Assembly (NCBI GenBank): GCA_014323795.1
Contig: JACONK010000010.1
Coordinates: 54,472-118,471 of the forward strand
Length of the DNA: 64,000 nucleotides
Source: Paracoccaceae bacterium
GTDB taxonomy: Bacteria > Pseudomonadota > Alphaproteobacteria > Rhodobacterales > Rhodobacteraceae
Reading direction: 5' to 3'
The translations under genes were made by a program, and so were the position numbers. Below are positions 18,052 through 28,341 of this stretch, one piece after another. Position 1 is the stretch's first letter; each line of letters opens with the position of its first letter. The notes beneath the pieces are model-generated. The model was given only the letters and a program-made list of their open reading frames with translations, searched no databases and was not told where the DNA came from.

Positions 18052-18993
18052 TTATTTTTCGGCTGGCGGTGGCCTGAATTTCCAGCGAGAGCGTCTCGGC
18101 ACCCTGATCGCCAGCATCGGTTGCAACAGCGGCGAGGCAAACCGGCGCAAATCCAGTGCTTCATGCACCCCGCGCACGGCCTCCCCTTCGATTATGGTCT
18201 CCACCAGGCTGCGGGAATAGAACGGCGCATCCAGCAATGCCTTCACCTGCCTTGGACGTGTGCCCGTGTCGGCCCGCGTGTCCCGGCGCACGAGCCACAT
18301 TGAGCGGCGGAAACGGGTGAGTGGCGGTGCCTCGATCTCTTCCGCTGAGCCGTCTGCGCCGAAGCGGAAGGCAGCACTCAGGATGCTGCCGTCTATCCGT
18401 TCCACATCATAGAAGGCGAGTGTCCCCTGTTTTGACGGAAACCGGCCCCAGGTCCAGAACCGGAAATCCTGCTCCAGCGCACGGGTGCCGAAGTTGGCGT
18501 CAAAATAGCCGTGGCCCCGCCACTGCCAGCCGCGGTTCAGGTTCACGCAGATTCGTGCCGTCGGTGCGAAGGGGCGCCAGATATGCGTGCCCTCAGGCGT
18601 TAGCGGCAGGTCGACGTCCGTCACCGCGCCGGGGCTGATCGTAAGCGTTCCCTTTACCGTGCCGGGTATCGGGGCAGAGGCCCATTCATCCACCTCGATC
18701 ACCAGCCGGTTGCCGTCCCAGTTCAGCGCACTTGGCCCCACCGTGAAATTACTTCTGGTCTGCCGCAGGGCCGTGCGGCCCCGGTCTGTCATCGTGAACC
18801 GTCCGCCGCGGCCGTATGTGGCTACGTTGATGCACACGTTATTGTCCGGGTCTCGGCGACCCGACCAGCGATACCATGGTGAAAAGACTGATCCTATGAA
18901 GGCGATGACCGAGATGGCGCAAGATCCGCAATCGGAAATTCCGTCGACGTACCACCACGCATACCCGTTTGGCGGGACGGCGAGGTCAAACCG
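18052..18993 (-). CDS. crtC: Carotenoid 1,2-hydratase CrtC (no canonical start codon found)
   Basis: CrtC adds water to the 1,2 double bond of neurosporene/lycopene ends. The homologous region begins at FDLAVPPNGYAWWYVDG (from about 18993) and runs through IAFIGSVFSPWYRWSGRRD, NRGWQWRGHGYFDANFG and FRFWTWGRFP to the stop at 18052, about 313 residues. Inspecting every codon from 18993 up to the ATG at 19284, I find no ATG, GTG or TTG in this frame; nor is there one downstream until NNVCI, well inside the domain. The upstream part overlaps the crtD 3' end. So the start is unresolved: a non-canonical codon, a very long overlap from 19284, a frameshift, or a sequence error. The coordinate given is where homology begins. 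Confidence 0.8.
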   Translation of the reverse strand, partial: RFDLAVPPNGYAWWYVDGISDCGSCAISVIAFIGSVFSPWYRWSGRRDPDNNVCINVATYGRGGRFTMTDRGRTALRQTRSNFTVGPSALNWDGNRLVIEVDEWASAPIPGTVKGTLTISPGAVTDVDLPLTPEGTHIWRPFAPTARICVNLNRGWQWRGHGYFDANFGTRALEQDFRFWTWGRFPSKQGTLAFYDVERIDGSILSAAFRFGADGSAEEIEAPPLTRFRRSMWLVRRDTRADTGTRPRQVKALLDAPFYSRSLVETIIEGEAVRGVHEALDLRRFASPLLQPMLAIRVPRRSRWKFRPPPAEK

Positions 18994-20468
18994 AGGTCCC
19001 TGGCGATCGCCGCGCCCGCGTGCCTGCCGGAGAGCGCAGCCATCGGCACCCCCGCCCCCGGATGCGCCCCGCCCCCGGCGAGATAAAGCCCCGGTATTTT
19101 CGTGCGTGCCGTTGGGCGCTGAAACGCTGCTGTCAGCCCATGCGGGCTCTGCCCGTAGAGGCAGCCCTGGCTGCCCGGGAACATCGCCGCAAATGTCGCC
19201 GGCGTTGCAAGTGCTGTCACGTCGGGCGGAGGGAAAAATCTCAGGTTCCGGGATTTTAGCGTGTTCAGGATACGTGTCAGACATGTCGCGGGATCCTCCG
19301 CCAGTGCGTTATGGAAGGGGGGTGCGTTTTCAATGATTTCAAAGCGTTCCAGTGCGCCAGGTGCGGGCGGTTTTCCGCTGTCCCGGTCCTGCGCACAGAT
19401 ATAAAGCGACGCTGCCGCAGGCGGGTGCCCGTCGGCCAGGGGGCCGAACTCCATCTGCGGATCCCGGGTGAAGAAGACCGTGTGATGGGCAAGTGCCGGG
19501 CCGCTGACCCGGGCAGCAAAGCTGAGCACGTTGGCCGATAGGCTGCGGTTCTCCAGCGGGGCCGGATCGACGGCATCAAGGGTGGCTGTGCCGAGATATC
19601 CCTTCACCAGTGCCCGCGGATCTCCGTTGAAGACAACTGCGCTGGCGGGCATAAAGGTGCCATCTTCAAAACGGATGCCGTTTGCCCGGCCGCAGTATCT
19701 GCTGATCTCCGCAACGCGGGTGCCGAAGCGCAAGTCTGCCCCCATGTGGCGGGCCAGGGTGGCCATCGCGCCGGCTAACCGGTGCATCCCGCCGCGGATT
19801 CGGAAGACGCCTGCCTCCTCCGACCGCCAGATTAGCGACAGAAGTGCGGGTGCCAGGTTCGGATTGCCCCCGACATAGGTTGCATAGCGGCCAAAGAGCT
19901 GGCGCAGGCGCACGTCCCTGAATGTGCGCTCAAGGCTCTGCGCAAGTGTGGCCCACGGTGCCATGTCGATCACCAGCTGCGGATTGCGCACCACAGCCAA
20001 AGTTGCGTCAAGCCGGCTCGGTTGCCTGCTTTCCAGCATCGGCCCCCGAAATCCATCAAACAGCCGCTGCGCCCGGGCGCGGAAGCGGCGGAAGGCGGCG
20101 GCATCACGGGGGCCGAACCGTGCGGCGATGTTTGCTGCGCTGATCTCCGGATCCGGCGACAGATCAAGAGAGATGCCGTCGGGCCAGTAGTGGCGGGCCA
20201 GCACGGTTTCCGGTTCCAGCGTCACATGGTCTGACAGGTTTGCACCGAGGTTCTGAAAGAGCTGCTCAAAGACATCGGGCATGGTCATGACCGTCGGTCC
20301 GGCATCTACTGGTCCGGCTCTGCCGGGTACCTGGCGCATTTTGCCGCCCGGGGCATCCGCGGCTTCAACCACCGTCACGTGCGCACCACAGGCCAGCAGG
20401 GACAGGGCGGCGGACAATCCGCCTACCCCTGCACCTATCACTGCGACAGTCCGTTCAAATTGCGTCAT
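18894..20468 (-). CDS. crtD: Methoxyneurosporene dehydrogenase (C-3,4 desaturase) CrtD
   Basis: The protein has 524 residues and belongs to the CrtI-like flavoprotein desaturases. It has an N-terminal FAD fold (VAVIGAGVGGLSAALSLLA, VVEAADAPGGKMRQV) and a C-terminal GLYLAGGGAHPGAGVPMAALSG. It introduces the 3,4 double bond in the spheroidene branch. The last 30 or so residues beyond AALSGRHAGAAIARDLG overlap the 5' part of crtC in another frame. The start ATG at 20468 faces crtE across a gap of 89 bases with two PpsR-type palindromes. Confidence 0.94.
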   Translation of the reverse strand: MTQFERTVAVIGAGVGGLSAALSLLACGAHVTVVEAADAPGGKMRQVPGRAGPVDAGPTVMTMPDVFEQLFQNLGANLSDHVTLEPETVLARHYWPDGISLDLSPDPEISAANIAARFGPRDAAAFRRFRARAQRLFDGFRGPMLESRQPSRLDATLAVVRNPQLVIDMAPWATLAQSLERTFRDVRLRQLFGRYATYVGGNPNLAPALLSLIWRSEEAGVFRIRGGMHRLAGAMATLARHMGADLRFGTRVAEISRYCGRANGIRFEDGTFMPASAVVFNGDPRALVKGYLGTATLDAVDPAPLENRSLSANVLSFAARVSGPALAHHTVFFTRDPQMEFGPLADGHPPAAASLYICAQDRDSGKPPAPGALERFEIIENAPPFHNALAEDPATCLTRILNTLKSRNLRFFPPPDVTALATPATFAAMFPGSQGCLYGQSPHGLTAAFQRPTARTKIPGLYLAGGGAHPGAGVPMAALSGRHAGAAIARDLGLTSPSRQTGMRGGTSTEFPIADLAPSRSSPS

Positions 20469-20498
20469 TGAGGCAATTGTTGACTCGACAACTGCGAT

Positions 20499-20541
20499 TG
20501 TCTACATGTATTTACAAATCATGTGTCAGATAAAAATGACA
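20499..20541. promoter_or_regulatory. Two PpsR-type palindromes between crtD and crtE
   Basis: Perfect TGT-N12-ACA sites lie at 20499-20516 and 20524-20541, separated by 7 bases. The second is a near-ideal inverted repeat, GTGTCA-N8-TGACAC, ending 16 bases before the crtE ATG, where a bound repressor would block transcription or initiation. The pair is positioned for joint control of crtD(C) and crtE(F). Inferred from the CrtJ/PpsR consensus. Confidence 0.82.
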
Positions 20542-20557
20542 CTCGAGGGAGACCCTT

Positions 20558-21430
20558 ATGGACCTTTCAAACCGGATCGAAGCGCGGATTGACCGTGCGC
20601 TGGTCGATGCCGGGTGCGGCATAGCACCCGCTAAACTGACAGCGGCACTGACATACGCATGCAAACCGGGCGGTGCCCGTATCCGTCCAACCATCCTGAT
20701 GAGCGTTGCGCTGGCCTGCGGTGACATTAACCCCAAAGCTGCGGATACCGCCGCCGCGGCACTGGAGTTGATTCACTGCGCAAGTCTTGTCCATGATGAT
20801 CTGCCTGCTTTCGACGATGCGGACATTCGGCGCGGCAAGCCATCGGTTCACAAGGCGTTTTCGGAACCACTTGCGATTCTGGCGGGTGACAGTCTGATCA
20901 TCAAGGCATTTGAGATACTGGCCCGCATTCCCGATCCCGCAACGGCAATCAGTCTGACGAAGATCCTGTCGATCCGGTCCGGCATGCCCAATGGCATCTG
21001 TGCCGGCCAAGGGTGGGAAAGCGAACAGCACATCGACCTGTTCGCATATCACAAGGCCAAAACAGGTGCACTTTTCATTGCGGCAACCCAGATGGGTGCA
21101 GTGGCGAGCGGACAGGATCCGGAGCAATGGGAAGATCTCGGTGCCCGTATCGGTGAAGCATTCCAGATCGCTGATGATTTGCGCGACACGCTCTACGATA
21201 CGGAATCACTTGGCAAACCGGCCGGGCAGGACGAAATCCACGACCGGCCCAACGCGGTGTCGCAATTGGGCGTCGAAGGCGCGTCTGAGCGGCTAAAGAA
21301 CATACTGGCGGCTGCAATCGCCTCCATCCCCGCATGTCCGGGGGAAGCCGTTCTGGCCCATATGGTGCGCAAGACGGCAGAGAATCTGACCCCGGTCGAG
21401 ATGACCCGTCGCACCGTCCCAAGTGAGTGA
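20558..21430 (+). CDS. crtE: Geranylgeranyl diphosphate synthase CrtE
   Basis: This 290-residue trans-prenyltransferase extends farnesyl diphosphate to GGPP, shared by carotenoids and the bacteriochlorophyll tail. The first aspartate-rich motif is in VHDDLPAFDDADIRRGKP (about 78-95) and the second is the FQIADDLRD stretch (about 203-211). A GAGGGAGA sequence a few bases before the ATG is a strong ribosome site. It overlaps crtF by 8 bases. Confidence 0.95.
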   Translation: MDLSNRIEARIDRALVDAGCGIAPAKLTAALTYACKPGGARIRPTILMSVALACGDINPKAADTAAAALELIHCASLVHDDLPAFDDADIRRGKPSVHKAFSEPLAILAGDSLIIKAFEILARIPDPATAISLTKILSIRSGMPNGICAGQGWESEQHIDLFAYHKAKTGALFIAATQMGAVASGQDPEQWEDLGARIGEAFQIADDLRDTLYDTESLGKPAGQDEIHDRPNAVSQLGVEGASERLKNILAAAIASIPACPGEAVLAHMVRKTAENLTPVEMTRRTVPSE

Positions 21431-22544
21431 CGCACCCATCCTCCGGCCCGTATGGCGAGGCATCGGCGGGTGGACAGCCCGCCTTATGGCGCGGCCCGGG
21501 TTCCAGTGCTGGGCCGCACGATTTCCGCTGACATCCGGAATGATCCGCCGGGATGGGGAAGTGCTCTTTGACCTCGTCGCGGGGTTCATTCACAGCCAGG
21601 TACTGGCAGCCCTGCTGGAGTTGCGTGTCATTGAAACATTACAGTTCGGCCCGGCCCGAATCGATGTGCTGGCACTGGCCGCGGGGGCTGACCCGGTGCG
21701 CATGGCAGTGCTGCTGCGTGCGGGAGGAGCTATTGATCTTATCAAACGGACCCGCAGCGGCAAATGGAAACTGACCCGCAGGGGGGCGGTGCTGCCGGGC
21801 ATCCCCGGTCTGGCGGCACTGATTGCGCATCACCGGGTACTTTATGACGATTTGTCCGATCCGGCGGCGTTCTTTCGCAGGGGCGGGGATACCGGACTCA
21901 GCCAGTTCTGGCCCTACGTCTTCGGCGCGGCCAAGGTGCAGGATTCTGATACGGCGGAGTGTTATTCCCGACTTATGACCGACAGCCAGGCCCTGGTGGC
22001 AGAGGAAACTCTGGATGCCGTGTCGTTGAAGGGCGTGCGTCACCTGATGGATGTCGGCGGTGGTGCCGGTGCGTTTCTGGAGGCTGTGGCGGCCCGTTAT
22101 CCCGGTTTGGACTTAACTCTGGTCGATTTGCCGCCAGTGGTGCAGGTTGCCAGAACACGGTCGGATAATGCAAAGGCTGGCGCCCGTATCACATTGCATC
22201 CGGCGAATTTTCGCTATGATCCCCTGCCGGCTGGCGCAGATGCGATCAGCCTGATCCGGGTTCTCTATGACCACGGCGATGACACGGTGCAGGTGCTGCT
22301 GGATAAGGTTTTTGCACTCCTGCCGCCCGACGGCCGACTGATCGTGTCGGAACCGATGTTGGGTACCCGCGCCGGAGACGCCTATTTCGCTGTCTACACG
22401 CTTGCCATGGGGACGGGCCGCACACGATCCGCGTCCGAAATCAGTGCTTTTCTGGCAGGTGCGGGCTTCCGTGACGTGACGGTTGCGAAAACCCGCCGCC
22501 CGTTTGTCACGACTGCGATCACTGCGCGGAAACCCGATAGCTAA
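21423..22544 (+). CDS. crtF: Hydroxyneurosporene O-methyltransferase CrtF
   Basis: CrtF methylates the 1-hydroxyl made by CrtC, forming the methoxy group of spheroidene. The 373-residue protein has an N-terminal winged-helix dimerisation part (about 40-130) and a Rossmann SAM domain with DVGGGAGAFLEAVAARYPG at about 206-224, followed by LVDLPPV and the GRLIVSEPML strand typical of plant-type O-methyltransferases. The start ATG lies within the end of crtE. It ends just before the tandem PpsR sites of the bchC promoter. Confidence 0.94.
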   Translation: MSDAPILRPVWRGIGGWTARLMARPGFQCWAARFPLTSGMIRRDGEVLFDLVAGFIHSQVLAALLELRVIETLQFGPARIDVLALAAGADPVRMAVLLRAGGAIDLIKRTRSGKWKLTRRGAVLPGIPGLAALIAHHRVLYDDLSDPAAFFRRGGDTGLSQFWPYVFGAAKVQDSDTAECYSRLMTDSQALVAEETLDAVSLKGVRHLMDVGGGAGAFLEAVAARYPGLDLTLVDLPPVVQVARTRSDNAKAGARITLHPANFRYDPLPAGADAISLIRVLYDHGDDTVQVLLDKVFALLPPDGRLIVSEPMLGTRAGDAYFAVYTLAMGTGRTRSASEISAFLAGAGFRDVTVAKTRRPFVTTAITARKPDS

Positions 22545-22549
22545 AAATG

Positions 22550-22593
22550 TGTCAAAATAAATTGACACTATATCATGTCATGCTAGACTGACG
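22550..22593. promoter_or_regulatory. Tandem PpsR-type sites upstream of bchC
   Basis: A perfect palindrome TGTCA-N8-TGACA lies at 22550-22567. A second, TGT-N12-ACG with one mismatch, lies at 22576-22593, exactly 8 bases away. Paired CrtJ/PpsR palindromes 8 bases apart in the bchC promoter are the textbook arrangement in Rhodobacter, so these probably repress the bchCXYZ-puf superoperon under oxygen. Confidence 0.85.
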
Positions 22594-22663
22594 GAAAATA
22601 CAACCATCGAATCTGTCGGGGAAGAGTTCCCAAGTGCTGAATCGAAGAGCCGGAGTAACTCAC

Positions 22664-23605
22664 GTGGAGACTGCCGCCGTCATACTGAATGGACCTGAAA
22701 ACCTGGTTCTTGGTGTCCTGCCGTTGCAGCTGCCGGGTTCGAATGACCTGGTGGTTGACGTGCGCTATTCCGGCATATCCACGGGAACTGAAAAACTGTT
22801 GTGGACGGGAAAGATGCCTCCGTTCCCGGGGATGGGGTATCCTTTGGTACCCGGTTATGAGAGTGCAGGCGTTGTGGTCGATGCTACCCCCGGCTCCGGC
22901 TTTTCAGCCGGAGACTGGGTTTTTGTTCCCGGTGCCAATTGTTTCGAAGGGGTGCGCGGGCTGTTTGGCGGTGCCGCAGGGTGCTTGATAACAAACGCGG
23001 ACCGCGTAACGCGAATCGATCCGAACCTTGGGCCGGAAAGTGTGTTGCTCGCGCTGGCGGCAACGGCAAGGCACGCGCTGACCGGCTCCGACAAGGTCAC
23101 GCCGGAACTGATTGTGGGCCACGGCGTACTTGGCCGATTGCTGGCACGAATCACCCTGGCAAGTGGTGCTCCTGCGCCAACGGTCTGGGAAATCGATGCA
23201 ACGCGGGCGGCCGATTCCAACGGCTATCAGGTCATCCATCCGGATGAGGATGATCACTGCGACTATAACGTGATCTATGACGCGTCCGGTGATGCCGGGC
23301 TGCTGAATCAGCTGATCAGGCGTCTGGCAAAAGGCGGTGAGCTTGTCCTTGCCGGATTCTATGCGGCACCGATCAGTTTTGATTTCCCGCCTGCTTTCAT
23401 GAAAGAGGCCCGCCTGCGCATAGCTGCAGAGTGGAACCAGGAAGACCTTCGCGCAACGCGGAAAATGGTGGAGGGCGGTTCCTTGTCGCTCTCCGGATTG
23501 ATTACTCACACCCGGCCAGCGGCGGATGTTGCATCGGCCTATGGCACGGCCTTTGAGGATCCGGCCTGCCTGAAAATGATTCTCGACTGGAAAGGGCAGG
23601 CATGA
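22664..23605 (+). CDS. bchC: Bacteriochlorophyllide a dehydrogenase BchC
   Basis: BchC oxidises the 3-hydroxyethyl group of 3-hydroxyethyl bacteriochlorophyllide a to acetyl. I chose the GTG at 22664 ([17 protein letters not shown]), matching the family N-terminus and preceded by GGAG 9 bases away; an earlier in-frame GTG at 22634 is possible. The product has 313 residues of the zinc-alcohol-dehydrogenase superfamily: a GroES-like N-terminal half ([11 protein letters not shown]) and a Rossmann half with [12 protein letters not shown]. It is the first gene of the bchCXYZ-pufQBALMX run and overlaps bchX by 4 bases. Confidence 0.93.
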   Translation: METAAVILNGPENLVLGVLPLQLPGSNDLVVDVRYSGISTGTEKLLWTGKMPPFPGMGYPLVPGYESAGVVVDATPGSGFSAGDWVFVPGANCFEGVRGLFGGAAGCLITNADRVTRIDPNLGPESVLLALAATARHALTGSDKVTPELIVGHGVLGRLLARITLASGAPAPTVWEIDATRAADSNGYQVIHPDEDDHCDYNVIYDASGDAGLLNQLIRRLAKGGELVLAGFYAAPISFDFPPAFMKEARLRIAAEWNQEDLRATRKMVEGGSLSLSGLITHTRPAADVASAYGTAFEDPACLKMILDWKGQA

Positions 23606-24606
23606 GCCTTGACAACGTTCCAAACCTAAAGTCCTATGACAGCACCCTGCGGGATGAGGCTTCCGTACCGATGCCGGACATCCCGCATTCGGATCCCGCG
23701 AAGAAGACGCAGATCATCGCTATCTATGGCAAGGGCGGGATCGGGAAATCCTTCACGCTCGCCAACCTTAGCCACATGATGGCAGAGCAGGGCAAGCGCG
23801 TACTGCTGATTGGCTGCGACCCGAAGTCTGATACGACCTCACTCTTGTTCGGCGGCAAAGCCTGCCCGACGATTATTGAAACTTCTACGGCCAGGAAACT
23901 GGCGGGAGAAGAGGTGAAGATTGGAGACGTCTGCTTCAAGCGCAACGGCGTCTTCGCCATGGAACTGGGCGGGCCAGAAGTTGGTCGGGGCTGCGGTGGC
24001 CGTGGAATCATCCACGGATTTGAGCTGCTGGAAAAACTCGGTTTTCATGATTGGGATTTCGACTATGTCCTTCTGGACTTCTTGGGCGATGTGGTTTGCG
24101 GCGGCTTCGGCCTGCCGATTGCCCGCGATATGGCGCAGAAGGTGATCGTGGTCGCGTCAAACGACCTGCAGTCACTTTATGTGGCCAACAACGTTTGCTC
24201 CGCTGTGCAGTACTTCCGCAAGCTGGGCGGGAACGTTGGTGTGGCTGGCATGGTAGTTAACAAGGACGATAACACCGGCCAGGCTCAGGCGTTCGCCCGG
24301 AAGGTGGATATCCCGATACTCGCTTCCATCCCCGCAAACGATGATTTGCGCCGTAAATCAGCGGCTTACGAGATTGTTGGCACGGATGAAACGGAGTGGG
24401 GAGCGTTGTTCGGGATGCTGGCAGAAAATGTGGCGGACGCACCGCCCACCCATCCGGAGCCGCTGACCCAGGACGGGCTGATCGCGCTTTTTGACGGGAA
24501 GGAAACCGGGGCCGGCTTCGTGCTGGAACCTGCTACCGACGCAGACATGCGCGGCAAAAACGCGAAGCCCGCGGTTTCTCTTGAAGTTGTCTATGACGAG
24601 GTCTGA
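23602..24606 (+). CDS. bchX: Chlorophyllide a reductase iron protein BchX
   Basis: BchX is the NifH-like ATPase that feeds electrons to BchYZ to reduce ring B of chlorophyllide a. The 334-residue protein has the P-loop [16 protein letters not shown] (about 45-60), a switch region [12 protein letters not shown], and the two cluster cysteines in the GRGCGGRG and [13 protein letters not shown] segments that bind the shared 4Fe-4S cluster of the dimer. The N-terminal extension of about 40 residues is normal for BchX. It starts in an ATGA overlap with bchC, and bchY follows directly after its stop. Confidence 0.96.
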   Translation: MSLDNVPNLKSYDSTLRDEASVPMPDIPHSDPAKKTQIIAIYGKGGIGKSFTLANLSHMMAEQGKRVLLIGCDPKSDTTSLLFGGKACPTIIETSTARKLAGEEVKIGDVCFKRNGVFAMELGGPEVGRGCGGRGIIHGFELLEKLGFHDWDFDYVLLDFLGDVVCGGFGLPIARDMAQKVIVVASNDLQSLYVANNVCSAVQYFRKLGGNVGVAGMVVNKDDNTGQAQAFARKVDIPILASIPANDDLRRKSAAYEIVGTDETEWGALFGMLAENVADAPPTHPEPLTQDGLIALFDGKETGAGFVLEPATDADMRGKNAKPAVSLEVVYDEV

Positions 24607-26172
24607 GTGAGAGGCAAAGTCACATACGCCAGTTCTGAAGATGTCGGGATCATCGAAAGTCGGGAGCGATCCGAACTTCCCGAGTTGCCGGGTGGCGACG
24701 GTACGGGTTGCCATGCTGGTCAGGAAAAGATGGAGATGGCAGCCCGTATGGCGGGCAAGTCGGAGATCCTTGATCAATACGCCAGGGACTATCCGCAAGG
24801 GCCGCACGACAAGCCGCAGTCCATGTGCCCGGCTTTCGGCTCGCTACGCGTTGGCTTGCGGATGCGCCGGGTGGCGACTGTGTTGTCGGGCTCAGCCTGC
24901 TGTGTATACGGCCTCACCTTTGTCAGTCACTTTTACGGTGCACGCCGGTCCGTGGGGTATGTGCCCTTCAACTCCGAGACGTTGGTGACAGGTAAGCTTT
25001 TCGAAGATATCCGCGACGCGGTGCACGATCTCGCGGACCCGGCGCGTTATGACGCCATTGTGGTGACGAACCTTTGCGTCCCCACCGCATCCGGTGTTCC
25101 GCTGCGGCTGCTACCGGATGAGATAGACGGCGTACGCATAATCGGTATTGATGTGCCGGGCTTCGGCGTTCCGACCCACGCAGAGGCAAAAGACATCCTC
25201 GCCGGAGCCATGCTCGCCTATGCCCGCGAAGAGATTAGGTCCGGCCCCGTGCCTGCCCCTGCCACTGCCCGCGATGATCGCCCGACGCTGGCTCTTTTAG
25301 GCGAGATGTTTCCGGCTGACCCGATGATGATTGGCCGGATGATAGCCCCGATGGGCCTCGCCGTCGGGCCGACGGTCCCCTGCCGTGAATGGCGTGAACT
25401 TTATGCCGCGCTCGACTGCGGAGCCGTTGCCGCAATCCACCCTTTTTATACTGCTGCAGTCCGCGAATTCGAGGCTGCTGGACGCCCGATCATCGCTTCG
25501 GCACCTGTAGGCTACCACGGCACCGCCGAATGGTTAGCCCATATTGGCGATGCTTACGGAATTCCGGCAGACGGGGTGGCAGCCGCGCAGAATGCCACTC
25601 TCCCCGGTGTGCAGGGCGCATTGGCTGCCACCCCGGTCAAAGGCACGATCACCCTTTCGGGGTATGAAGGATCGGAGCTTTTGACCGCACGGTTATTGAT
25701 CGAAAGCGGGGCGGATGTGCCTTACGTGGGTACTGCCTGTCCGAAGACGCCCTGGAGTGCACCGGATGCGGAGTGGCTTGAATCGAAGGGCGTGACTGTA
25801 AAGTACCGCGCATCTCTGGAAGACGACTGCGCTGCTGCTGAAGGCATCATGCCAGACCTCGCCGTCGGCACCACGCCAGTGGTGCAGAAGGTCAAGGAGC
25901 TGGGCATCCCCTCACTTTACTACACCAACCTGATTTCCGCCCGTCCCCTGATGGGCGAAGCGGGTGCCGGATCGCTGGCTGAAGTCGTCAACGCTGCCAT
26001 GGCCGGCAAAGGTCGGATGGAAAGGATGAAAGCCTTCTTCGAGGGCGTCGGTGAAGGTGATACGACAGGTATCTGGGAAGGTGCGCCGAATGTGCGCGAA
26101 GACTTCCGCGCTGCATATCAGCGCAAGATGGAACGCCAGAAGCGTGTGACCAAATCGTCGGAGATGATCTGA
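24607..26172 (+). CDS. bchY: Chlorophyllide a reductase subunit BchY
   Basis: This 521-residue NifD-like subunit forms the catalytic heterotetramer with BchZ. Conserved cysteines are seen in [39 protein letters not shown] and [12 protein letters not shown], several of which ligate the bridging 4Fe-4S cluster. The start is a GTG immediately after the bchX stop; its ribosome site would lie inside bchX. The stop overlaps the bchZ ATG (TGATG). No unusual features. Confidence 0.95.
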   Translation: MRGKVTYASSEDVGIIESRERSELPELPGGDGTGCHAGQEKMEMAARMAGKSEILDQYARDYPQGPHDKPQSMCPAFGSLRVGLRMRRVATVLSGSACCVYGLTFVSHFYGARRSVGYVPFNSETLVTGKLFEDIRDAVHDLADPARYDAIVVTNLCVPTASGVPLRLLPDEIDGVRIIGIDVPGFGVPTHAEAKDILAGAMLAYAREEIRSGPVPAPATARDDRPTLALLGEMFPADPMMIGRMIAPMGLAVGPTVPCREWRELYAALDCGAVAAIHPFYTAAVREFEAAGRPIIASAPVGYHGTAEWLAHIGDAYGIPADGVAAAQNATLPGVQGALAATPVKGTITLSGYEGSELLTARLLIESGADVPYVGTACPKTPWSAPDAEWLESKGVTVKYRASLEDDCAAAEGIMPDLAVGTTPVVQKVKELGIPSLYYTNLISARPLMGEAGAGSLAEVVNAAMAGKGRMERMKAFFEGVGEGDTTGIWEGAPNVREDFRAAYQRKMERQKRVTKSSEMI

Positions 26173-27650
26173 TGCTGATCCAGGACCACGACAGGGCTGG
26201 CGGGTATTGGGGCGCGATTTATGCGTTCTGTGCCGTGAAAGGCTTACAGTGCGTGATCGATGGGCCTGTGGGATGTGAGAATTTGCCAGTGACCTCTGTC
26301 CTGCACTATACCGACGCGTTGCCGCCGCATGAGCTGCCGATTGTGGTCACAGGGCTGGGCGAAGAAGAGCTTGGCCGCGATGGCACCGAAGGCGCGATGA
26401 AGCGGGCCTGGAAGACGCTTGACCCGGTGCTGCCCGCTGTTGTGGTAACCGGGTCGATTGCCGAAATGATTGGCGGCGGGGTGACCCCGCAGGGCACAAA
26501 TATCCAGCGTTTCCTGCCGCGCACGATTGATGAAGACCAGTGGGAATGCGCCGACCGGGCCATGACCTGGATTTTCACCCAATTCGGCATGACCAAGGGC
26601 CGCATGCCGCGGGAAGCACGACGGCAGCCGGGTACCAAGCCGCGGGTGAATATCCTTGGGCCCATGTATGGCACGTTCAACATGCCGTCTGATCTGGCTG
26701 AGATGCGACGCCTGATCGAAGGTATCGGGGCAGAGGTCAACATGGTCATGCCCATGGGTGCCCATCTTGCAGAGATGCGGAACCTGGTGAACGCGGACGT
26801 AAACGTGGTGATGTACCGAGAGTTCGGCCGAGGCTTGGCAGAGGTTCTGGGTAAGCCGTATCTGCAGGCACCCATCGGCGTGGAATCCACCACCAGGTTC
26901 CTGCAAAAATTGGGGGAATTGCTGCAACTCGATCCCGAACCGTTCATTCAGCAGGAAAAGCATTCGACTCTGAAACCTGTCTGGGATTTGTGGCGGTCAG
27001 TGACCCAGGATTTTTTTGCAACCGCGAGTTTTGCCTTTGTGGGCAGCGAAACCTATGCCCGGGGGGTGAGGTTTTTCCTCGAAAGCGATCTTGGACTGCC
27101 GTGCGCGTTCTCTGTCGCCCGGACGGCGGGCAAGAAGACCGACAACGATGAGGTGCGGAGGCTGATGGCCAGGAAGCGTCCGCTGATCGTTTTCGGGTCG
27201 ATCAACGAGAAGATGTATCTGGCCGAACTCAAGGGTGGTCACGGGCCATCGCCTGCGTTCATTCCGGCGAGCTTTCCGGGGGCCGCCATCCGGCGGGCCA
27301 CGGGTACGCCGTTCATGGGTTACGCAGGTGCGGCCTACGTGTTGCAGGAGGTGTGCAACGGGCTGTTCGATTCGCTGTTTCACATTCTGCCGCTTGGGTC
27401 CGAAATGGATGCATCGGCGGCGACACCAACGACGCTGAAGAAAGACCTGCCCTGGGATTACGACGCGCAGGCAATGCTTGATAAAATTATGGCTGACCAT
27501 CCTGTCCTGACACGGATTTCAGCGGCTAAATCGCTGCGTGATGCAGCCGAAAAGGTCGCGCTTGATGCCGGGAAAACGCGGGTAGCAGCCGATACTGTGG
27601 CCGCGCTTCAGGACATGGTGCCAGCGCAAAGACGGGAGGAAAAGTCATGA
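26172..27650 (+). CDS. bchZ: Chlorophyllide a reductase subunit BchZ
   Basis: BchZ is the NifK-like partner of BchY; the 492-residue protein contains [19 protein letters not shown] (about 37-55) with a cluster-binding Cys, and the [15 protein letters not shown] segment. The C-terminal light-independent-reductase tail (about 420-492) is present. In Rhodobacter the puf promoters lie within this gene, so the puf operon is probably transcribed both from bchC and from inside bchZ; I could not identify the internal promoter with confidence. The stop overlaps pufQ. Confidence 0.95.
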   Translation: MLIQDHDRAGGYWGAIYAFCAVKGLQCVIDGPVGCENLPVTSVLHYTDALPPHELPIVVTGLGEEELGRDGTEGAMKRAWKTLDPVLPAVVVTGSIAEMIGGGVTPQGTNIQRFLPRTIDEDQWECADRAMTWIFTQFGMTKGRMPREARRQPGTKPRVNILGPMYGTFNMPSDLAEMRRLIEGIGAEVNMVMPMGAHLAEMRNLVNADVNVVMYREFGRGLAEVLGKPYLQAPIGVESTTRFLQKLGELLQLDPEPFIQQEKHSTLKPVWDLWRSVTQDFFATASFAFVGSETYARGVRFFLESDLGLPCAFSVARTAGKKTDNDEVRRLMARKRPLIVFGSINEKMYLAELKGGHGPSPAFIPASFPGAAIRRATGTPFMGYAGAAYVLQEVCNGLFDSLFHILPLGSEMDASAATPTTLKKDLPWDYDAQAMLDKIMADHPVLTRISAAKSLRDAAEKVALDAGKTRVAADTVAALQDMVPAQRREEKS

Positions 27651-27877
27651 CCGACCATGTAACAGATATGGATCAGATGACGCCGCGCGCCCGGCGGGAG
27701 CCGGGTGTGGAATACAAAGTATACTTTTCGCTGATTTTCCTGGCCGCGCTGCCCTTTGCTGCCGGAGGGGTTGCCCTGTCAGCCATCGGCATCAAGAGCG
27801 AACGCCGCAGCGGCGGGATGATCCGGCGAGCCTTGGCAGAGGCCAGCGAAATCACAACCATGATTTTCTCTCGTTGA
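27647..27877 (+). CDS. pufQ: PufQ, bacteriochlorophyll-supply protein
   Basis: PufQ is a small membrane protein needed for normal bacteriochlorophyll formation and photosynthetic complex assembly, thought to act on the tetrapyrrole path or carry pigment. The 76 residues show a basic/acidic N-terminus, [20 protein letters not shown] as the membrane helix (about 26-45) and a cytoplasmic tail ending TTMIFSR. The ATG overlaps the bchZ stop (ATGA) and pufB follows after 120 bases. Recognition is by position and the [10 protein letters not shown] core. Confidence 0.88.
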   Translation: MTDHVTDMDQMTPRARREPGVEYKVYFSLIFLAALPFAAGGVALSAIGIKSERRSGGMIRRALAEASEITTMIFSR

Positions 27878-27997
27878 TCGAGGTACACGAAATACCAACG
27901 GGCCTTGCGCCTGGTGGAGCACCGGAAGGGCATTCTGCCCGCCCGGAACCCGGCCGCGGGGAACGCGGCGTCAGTCTAGCATTCCGGAGGAAAGTTG

Positions 27998-28147
27998 ATG
28001 GCTGATAAAACTGATCTGTCTTTCACAGGTCTTACCGACGAGCAGGCGCAGGAACTGCACTCTGTCTACATGAGCGGGCTATGGCTCTTCGCATCCATCG
28101 CCGTGATCGCTCATCTGGCAGTGTTCATCTGGAAACCCTGGTTCTGA
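27998..28147 (+). CDS. pufB: LH1 beta polypeptide PufB
   Basis: Translation from the ATG at 27998 gives 49 residues: an acidic [22 protein letters not shown] head, one membrane helix with SIAVIAHL, and a WKPWF end. The His at 39 is the bacteriochlorophyll ligand of antenna beta chains and the His at 21 lies at the cytoplasmic interface. GGAGG stands 7 bases before the start. With PufA it builds the LH1 ring around the reaction centre. The stop is 13 bases before pufA. Confidence 0.96.
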   Translation: MADKTDLSFTGLTDEQAQELHSVYMSGLWLFASIAVIAHLAVFIWKPWF

Positions 28148-28160
28148 GGATGGCTGAAGT

Positions 28161-28328
28161 ATGAGCAAGTTCTACAAGATCTGGCTGATCTTTGATCCGC
28201 GCCGCGTTTTCGTGGCGCAGGGTGTCTTCCTGTTCCTGCTGGCAGCGATGATTCACCTCGTCCTGCTGAGCACTGATCGGTACAACTGGTTTGAAGCTGC
28301 TGCCGTGAGATACGCCGCAGAAGAATAA
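28161..28328 (+). CDS. pufA: LH1 alpha polypeptide PufA
   Basis: The 55-residue product opens [20 protein letters not shown], the hallmark N-terminus of alpha antenna chains, followed by one membrane helix with AAMIHLVLL in which His-32 ligates bacteriochlorophyll, and a periplasmic tail starting STDRYNWFE. It partners PufB in LH1. Length and motifs match the Rhodobacter group. A stable hairpin follows its stop codon. Confidence 0.96.
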   Translation: MSKFYKIWLIFDPRRVFVAQGVFLFLLAAMIHLVLLSTDRYNWFEAAAVRYAAEE

Positions 28329-28341
28329 ACCTGGCGCGATA

